Shown here: positions 41,551 to 44,618 of the stretch, piece by piece
Numbering within the stretch: the first letter of the stretch is position 1
Layout of the letters: every line of letters begins with the position of its first letter
Assembly (NCBI GenBank): GCA_016208255.1
Contig: JACQYK010000038.1
Coordinates: 1 to 44,618, forward strand
Reading direction: 5' to 3'
Length of the DNA stretch: 44,618 nucleotides
Source of the DNA: Deltaproteobacteria bacterium
Lineage (GTDB): Bacteria; Desulfobacterota; RBG-13-43-22
Notes under the pieces: generated by a model
Told to the model about the DNA's origin: nothing
The model's input: the letters and a program-made list of their open reading frames with translations, nothing else
Databases searched by the model: none
Translations under genes and position numbers: made by a program

Positions 41551-42741
41551 TTATTTGCTCGGTCCGGTCATGCCTTCCAGCAGTTGAGGAAGGTACCAGA
41601 TCTGTTTGTCGTTGGCCTTCTGGCCCTCTTTTAAAAATACCGAGCCGTCTTGAAACTTGAGCGGACCTTGGAACAAGACGATCTTTCCTGAGGCCAGTCC
41701 TTTGATAAAATCTTCCACCTTGGCTAGACCCTCTCCCTTAAGGGCCGGACCCGGCAGGAAGCCGACGGCGCTGGTGTCGGGATTATTGATATTTTTCCAA
41801 TCCGGACCGGCCCATTCAAAGGCCTGTTTCCAGGTCCCGTCCCGCCAGGCTTTTATCAGCTTCAGATATCCGGGCCCCCAGTTGAAATAGGGGACACCCA
41901 GGCAAACCCCCGGCGCCTCCTGGCAGGCTTCTTTGAAGTCATAAGGAACGGCCATTACCTTCATTCCTTCCTTGGACTTTTTGCCGGCCTGGACCAGGGC
42001 CTCGTTGGTGTCGATCCCGGACATGAGCACGTCGGTCCCGGCCGTGAAGAAATCATTGGCCACTTTGGTCGGATCGAGTGTTACACCCGGGATGTTGAAC
42101 CAGAATCCGATCCATTTGACATCGAATTTTAGATCGCTGGCTTTTTTCCCCCGATAATGGGTCCAGGCGTATTTTGCCCCCAGGTAGGCGGCAGCGGCCA
42201 GGCGCCGGGTTTCATCATTAATGAGGGGTCCCAGGTATCCGATCTTGCCGGTCCCGGTGGACATCGCCGCGGCACATCCGGCAATCATCTTGGTATATTC
42301 CATACGTCCCATGTAGTTTCCTAAGTTTTTGGAGGCCTTGCCGGTCCAGACATCATCCCCGGAAACCTGAATAAAAGTAACCTCCGGATATTTTTTGGCC
42401 GCCACACGGGTCTCATCCTTGAAATCATCGGAGGTGGTAAAGATCAACTTGGCCCCCTTGGCAATCATATCGCTGACCACCTGATCCAGAGTGGTCCCTT
42501 TGCGGTCGGCCGGGTTGAGCTTGTCCAGCCAGATCATTTTGGCTCCTGGAATTTTCCTTTCCACATACTTGCCGGCGGTAAAATGGGCCTCGCTCCAGCC
42601 ATGGTCATTATAAGGGCCCACCAGCACCACCCCGAAAGTAAATGAGCCCGAGGTAGCGGCCAAAGCGCCTCCTGTCAGAAAGAAAACCAAGAGAGCGGCC
42701 CCCGCAACCATCAATCCCCTAATAGATTTTTTTCTTTTCAT
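41551..42741 (-). CDS. BMP-family substrate-binding protein
   Basis: A 396-residue periplasmic binding protein of the BMP/PnrA-like family, which bind purine nucleosides in characterised members. The signal peptide is basic then hydrophobic (KRKKSIRGLMVAGAALLVFF), and the cleavage region GGALAATSGS has no lipobox Cys, so it is probably soluble rather than a lipoprotein. Mature features: FGVVLVGPYNDHGWSEAH, LIFTTSDDFKDE, GTDVLMSGIDTNEAL. It is first in the - strand operon, with the ATPase 184 bases later. AAGGAGGGG precedes the ATG. The family also includes binding proteins for other ligands, so the substrate is inferred. Confidence 0.94.
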   Translation of the reverse strand: MKRKKSIRGLMVAGAALLVFFLTGGALAATSGSFTFGVVLVGPYNDHGWSEAHFTAGKYVERKIPGAKMIWLDKLNPADRKGTTLDQVVSDMIAKGAKLIFTTSDDFKDETRVAAKKYPEVTFIQVSGDDVWTGKASKNLGNYMGRMEYTKMIAGCAAAMSTGTGKIGYLGPLINDETRRLAAAAYLGAKYAWTHYRGKKASDLKFDVKWIGFWFNIPGVTLDPTKVANDFFTAGTDVLMSGIDTNEALVQAGKKSKEGMKVMAVPYDFKEACQEAPGVCLGVPYFNWGPGYLKLIKAWRDGTWKQAFEWAGPDWKNINNPDTSAVGFLPGPALKGEGLAKVEDFIKGLASGKIVLFQGPLKFQDGSVFLKEGQKANDKQIWYLPQLLEGMTGPSK

Positions 42742-42942
42742 GTTCCCCTCCTTGAGCTATAGCTGTTTCATTTTGATTTAGAGAAGCAGTGAACGCAGAA
42801 AAGCAAAACCTTCTTTTTTATATAACAATTTTAACAAAAAGAAAAGAGAGTTCAAACGGTGGTCTCATGGAAATGAGGTTGCAAAATAGATTTTTACTTG
42901 ATATGAAGAAACGAGACTTTTGAAGAAAAAGGAGGATATTGG

Positions 42943-43527
42943 ATGCAGATACTTGCTTTTAACGGAAGCCCGAGGAAAACCGGAAATACCTCGGCCCTCA
43001 TCAAAGCCATGCTCAAAGGGGCCAGGTCCGCAGGCGCGAAAACTACTGAGATCCGATTACACGACATCAATCTCAAAGGCTGTATGGGATGTTTGACTTG
43101 CCGGAAAAGGCCGGGGAAATGCAAACAACAGGACGATCTCAGTCCCTACCTGGAAGCGCTCAAGACCTGCGGCGGGGCCATCTTCGGCACACCGATTTAT
43201 ATGTATCACGTAACCGGACAGATGAAGATGTTCATCGATCGATGTTATTCCCTGTATGTCAGTAAACAGGACGGCTCAGGTTATACTTCCGCTGTCCCGC
43301 CGGGCAAGACCTTCGCCCTGGTGACTTCACAGGGACACCCCGATGTGGAGCGGTTTCAAAAGCCGATCCGCTGGTTCGCCGGGATGACCGGGGGCGGATT
43401 GGGAATGGAGGAGGTGGGCCGAATCATCCAGGGGAACAGCCACCTGGCTCCGGCCAAGACGGATGAAGCCCTTCTGGAAAAGGCTTATGCAATAGGACGG
43501 AAATTAGTGAAGCGGGATGAGGCTTAA
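42943..43527 (+). CDS. Iron-sulfur flavoprotein (NADPH-dependent FMN reductase fold)
   Basis: A 194-residue flavodoxin-like protein. The FMN phosphate loop is NGSPRKTGNTSAL, the middle has GTPIYMYHVTGQMKMFIDR, and a Cys cluster CMGCLTCRKRPGKC (C-x2-C-x2-C-x6-C) fits the 4Fe-4S site of Isf-type iron-sulfur flavoproteins. It would transfer electrons; partner and substrate are unknown. AAAAAGGAGG lies upstream of the ATG. It is divergent from the ABC importer operon across a 201-base AT-rich gap that must contain both promoters. A composite hairpin element follows its stop. Confidence 0.9.
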   Translation: MQILAFNGSPRKTGNTSALIKAMLKGARSAGAKTTEIRLHDINLKGCMGCLTCRKRPGKCKQQDDLSPYLEALKTCGGAIFGTPIYMYHVTGQMKMFIDRCYSLYVSKQDGSGYTSAVPPGKTFALVTSQGHPDVERFQKPIRWFAGMTGGGLGMEEVGRIIQGNSHLAPAKTDEALLEKAYAIGRKLVKRDEA

Positions 43528-43543
43528 GAAGCAAAAATTTCTT

Positions 43544-43742
43544 GACAGGATTGACAGGATTTAACGGTTTTTTGCTCAGGGTCCGGGAGACCCTGAGCAA
43601 CGCTATTCTGCTTCCATTGGAGATAAATGTCGTTGTCCGCAGGATGATTTTATTAATGCCTTTCTTCCCCCTGCTTGTCTGCGTGCCAACAGACAGACAA
43701 GTCGAAAGGCACCCCAATCAAAGTAATCCTTTAAATCCTTTC
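43544..43742 (+). repeat. Composite hairpin element, copy 4
   Basis: Same order and orientation as copies 1 and 2: GACAGGATTGACAGGATT end, GCTCAGGGTC...GACCCTGAGC hairpin, degenerate TTCCATTGGA, the TTGTCCGCAGGATGA linker, GCCTTTC...GCTTGTCTG...CAGACAAG...GAAAGGC stem and AATCCTTTC end. It lies between two convergent genes. Confidence 0.8.
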
Positions 43743-43757
43743 TAGTAAGAGTATAGG

Positions 43758-44618
43758 TCAATTCAGCGCTTCCAGAATGGTCGTGGCTCCCTGACCGCCG
43801 CCGATGCACTGGGTGGCCACCCCATAACGTTTACCACTGCGTCGGAGTTCTTTAGCTACCGTGAAAACAAGGCGATTGCCGGTCGCGCCGATGGGATGTC
43901 CGATGCCCAGCGATCCGCCGTTGACATTCACCTTTTCCTCCGCGATGCCCAGCTCTCTTATGGAGGCGATAACCTGACAGGCGAAGGCCTCATTAAATTC
44001 AACTCGATCTACCTGATCAATCGTGATTCCGGCATGCTTAAGCGCTTTTTTGGTGGATACCACCGGTCCCATACCCATGATCTGCTGTTTGACTCCGCCG
44101 TTTCCCCAGCCGATGATCCGGGCCAGGGGTTCTAAGCGCAGTTTAATGGCCATCTCTTCACTCACGATCAGACTGGCCGTGGCCCCGTAATTGGTCGGGC
44201 AGGAGTTCCCGGCCGTGATCCTGAGTTCCTGACCACCGTAGCTGACGATATCCTTGACCACCGGCAATTTGGCCAGCGAGGCCACGTTCGTATCCGGCCG
44301 CAGACATTCGTCACGGTCAAAGACCATTTTGGGACCTCTGGCCTCTTCCAGCCATTGCTTTTTTTCATCGAAAACCGGCGTTTCGATTTCCAGGGGGATG
44401 ATCTCATCTTTATAGACGCCCTTATCATAAGCGGCCGCCAGTTTTTTATGGCTCCTTTCGGCGAAGGCATCCATTTCTTCCCTGGTCATGTTATACATCT
44501 CGACCACGTTCTGGGCCGTCTGGACCATGGAAGCGTTAGGGGGTGAATCCAGGAGATAATCAGGGATGGGGGTCGAAAAATATTCGAAATGGTCGTGGGC
44601 CATTTCACGCTGGATCTT
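43758..44618 (-). CDS. Thiolase (acetyl-CoA acyltransferase), C-terminal part; N-terminus outside window
   Basis: At least 286 residues of a thiolase. The frame stays open to the window edge (KIQRE precedes the first ATG at 44603), so the N-terminal domain with the acyl-carrying Cys is missing here. Present: the loop-domain start MTREEMDAFAERSHKK, TAGNSCPTNYGATASLIVSE, the nucleophile-activating GGSLGIGHPIGATGNR (family Asn/His motif) and the C-terminal Cys motif CIGGGQGATTILE. It cleaves or forms 3-ketoacyl-CoA in fatty-acid or aromatic-acid metabolism. Confidence 0.93.
   Translation of the reverse strand, partial: KIQREMAHDHFEYFSTPIPDYLLDSPPNASMVQTAQNVVEMYNMTREEMDAFAERSHKKLAAAYDKGVYKDEIIPLEIETPVFDEKKQWLEEARGPKMVFDRDECLRPDTNVASLAKLPVVKDIVSYGGQELRITAGNSCPTNYGATASLIVSEEMAIKLRLEPLARIIGWGNGGVKQQIMGMGPVVSTKKALKHAGITIDQVDRVEFNEAFACQVIASIRELGIAEEKVNVNGGSLGIGHPIGATGNRLVFTVAKELRRSGKRYGVATQCIGGGQGATTILEALN

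Overview
The window is bacterial, gene-dense and of moderate G+C. It most resembles a Desulfobacterota (former Deltaproteobacteria) chromosome. That guess rests on the mix of genes (bifunctional transaldolase/glucose-6-phosphate isomerase, a UGA-containing ArsS, BMP-type ABC transporter, thiolase) and on intergenic hairpin repeats of a kind I associate with that group. No rRNA, tRNA or CRISPR array was seen. The taxonomic call is inference.

Bases 1-19.9 kb, nearly all on the + strand, form a central sugar-metabolism block: glucose-6-phosphate dehydrogenase (cut by the window edge), transketolase, a glucose-1-dehydrogenase-like SDR, glucokinase, a GmhB-like HAD phosphatase, ribose-5-phosphate isomerase B, a transaldolase-PGI fusion, a GH63/MGH1-like glucosidase (broken) and a glycogen-debranching amylo-alpha-1,6-glucosidase. 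Together they can release glucose from glycogen-like polymers, phosphorylate or oxidise it, and run it through the pentose phosphate pathway. Two stress modules are interleaved: an AhpD-like protein plus ArsS (arsenosugar radical SAM enzyme, probably a selenoprotein), and mercuric reductase plus an exported DsrE-like protein plus a TVP38/TMEM64 membrane protein. A second TVP38 protein and a small cytochrome c close the block.

Bases 20-30.6 kb hold pyruvate kinase, a PfkB sugar kinase, a PspC protein, a HerA-like ATPase (- strand), a TPP enzyme with an apparent internal deletion, an SDR, an MBL-fold hydrolase and a small unknown protein. They are separated by long intergenic stretches packed with hairpin repeats: four copies of one composite element bounded by GACAGGATT/AATCCTGTC, a 153-nt relative in design, a 121-nt inverted-repeat element and several paired hairpins.

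Bases 30.6-37.6 kb look like a decaying accessory zone: a metallopeptidase that seems to start at AUU, a diverged partial copy of it, between them a DegT-type aminotransferase truncated by a 218-bp inverted-repeat element, a toxin-antitoxin pair, small AT-rich unknown genes, a decayed DUF2442-like gene, an orphan antitoxin, a PLP aminotransferase and a NYN-domain protein. Bases 37.7-42.7 kb (- strand) are a complete BMP-type (nucleoside-like) ABC importer. The window ends with an iron-sulfur flavoprotein and the C-terminal part of a thiolase.
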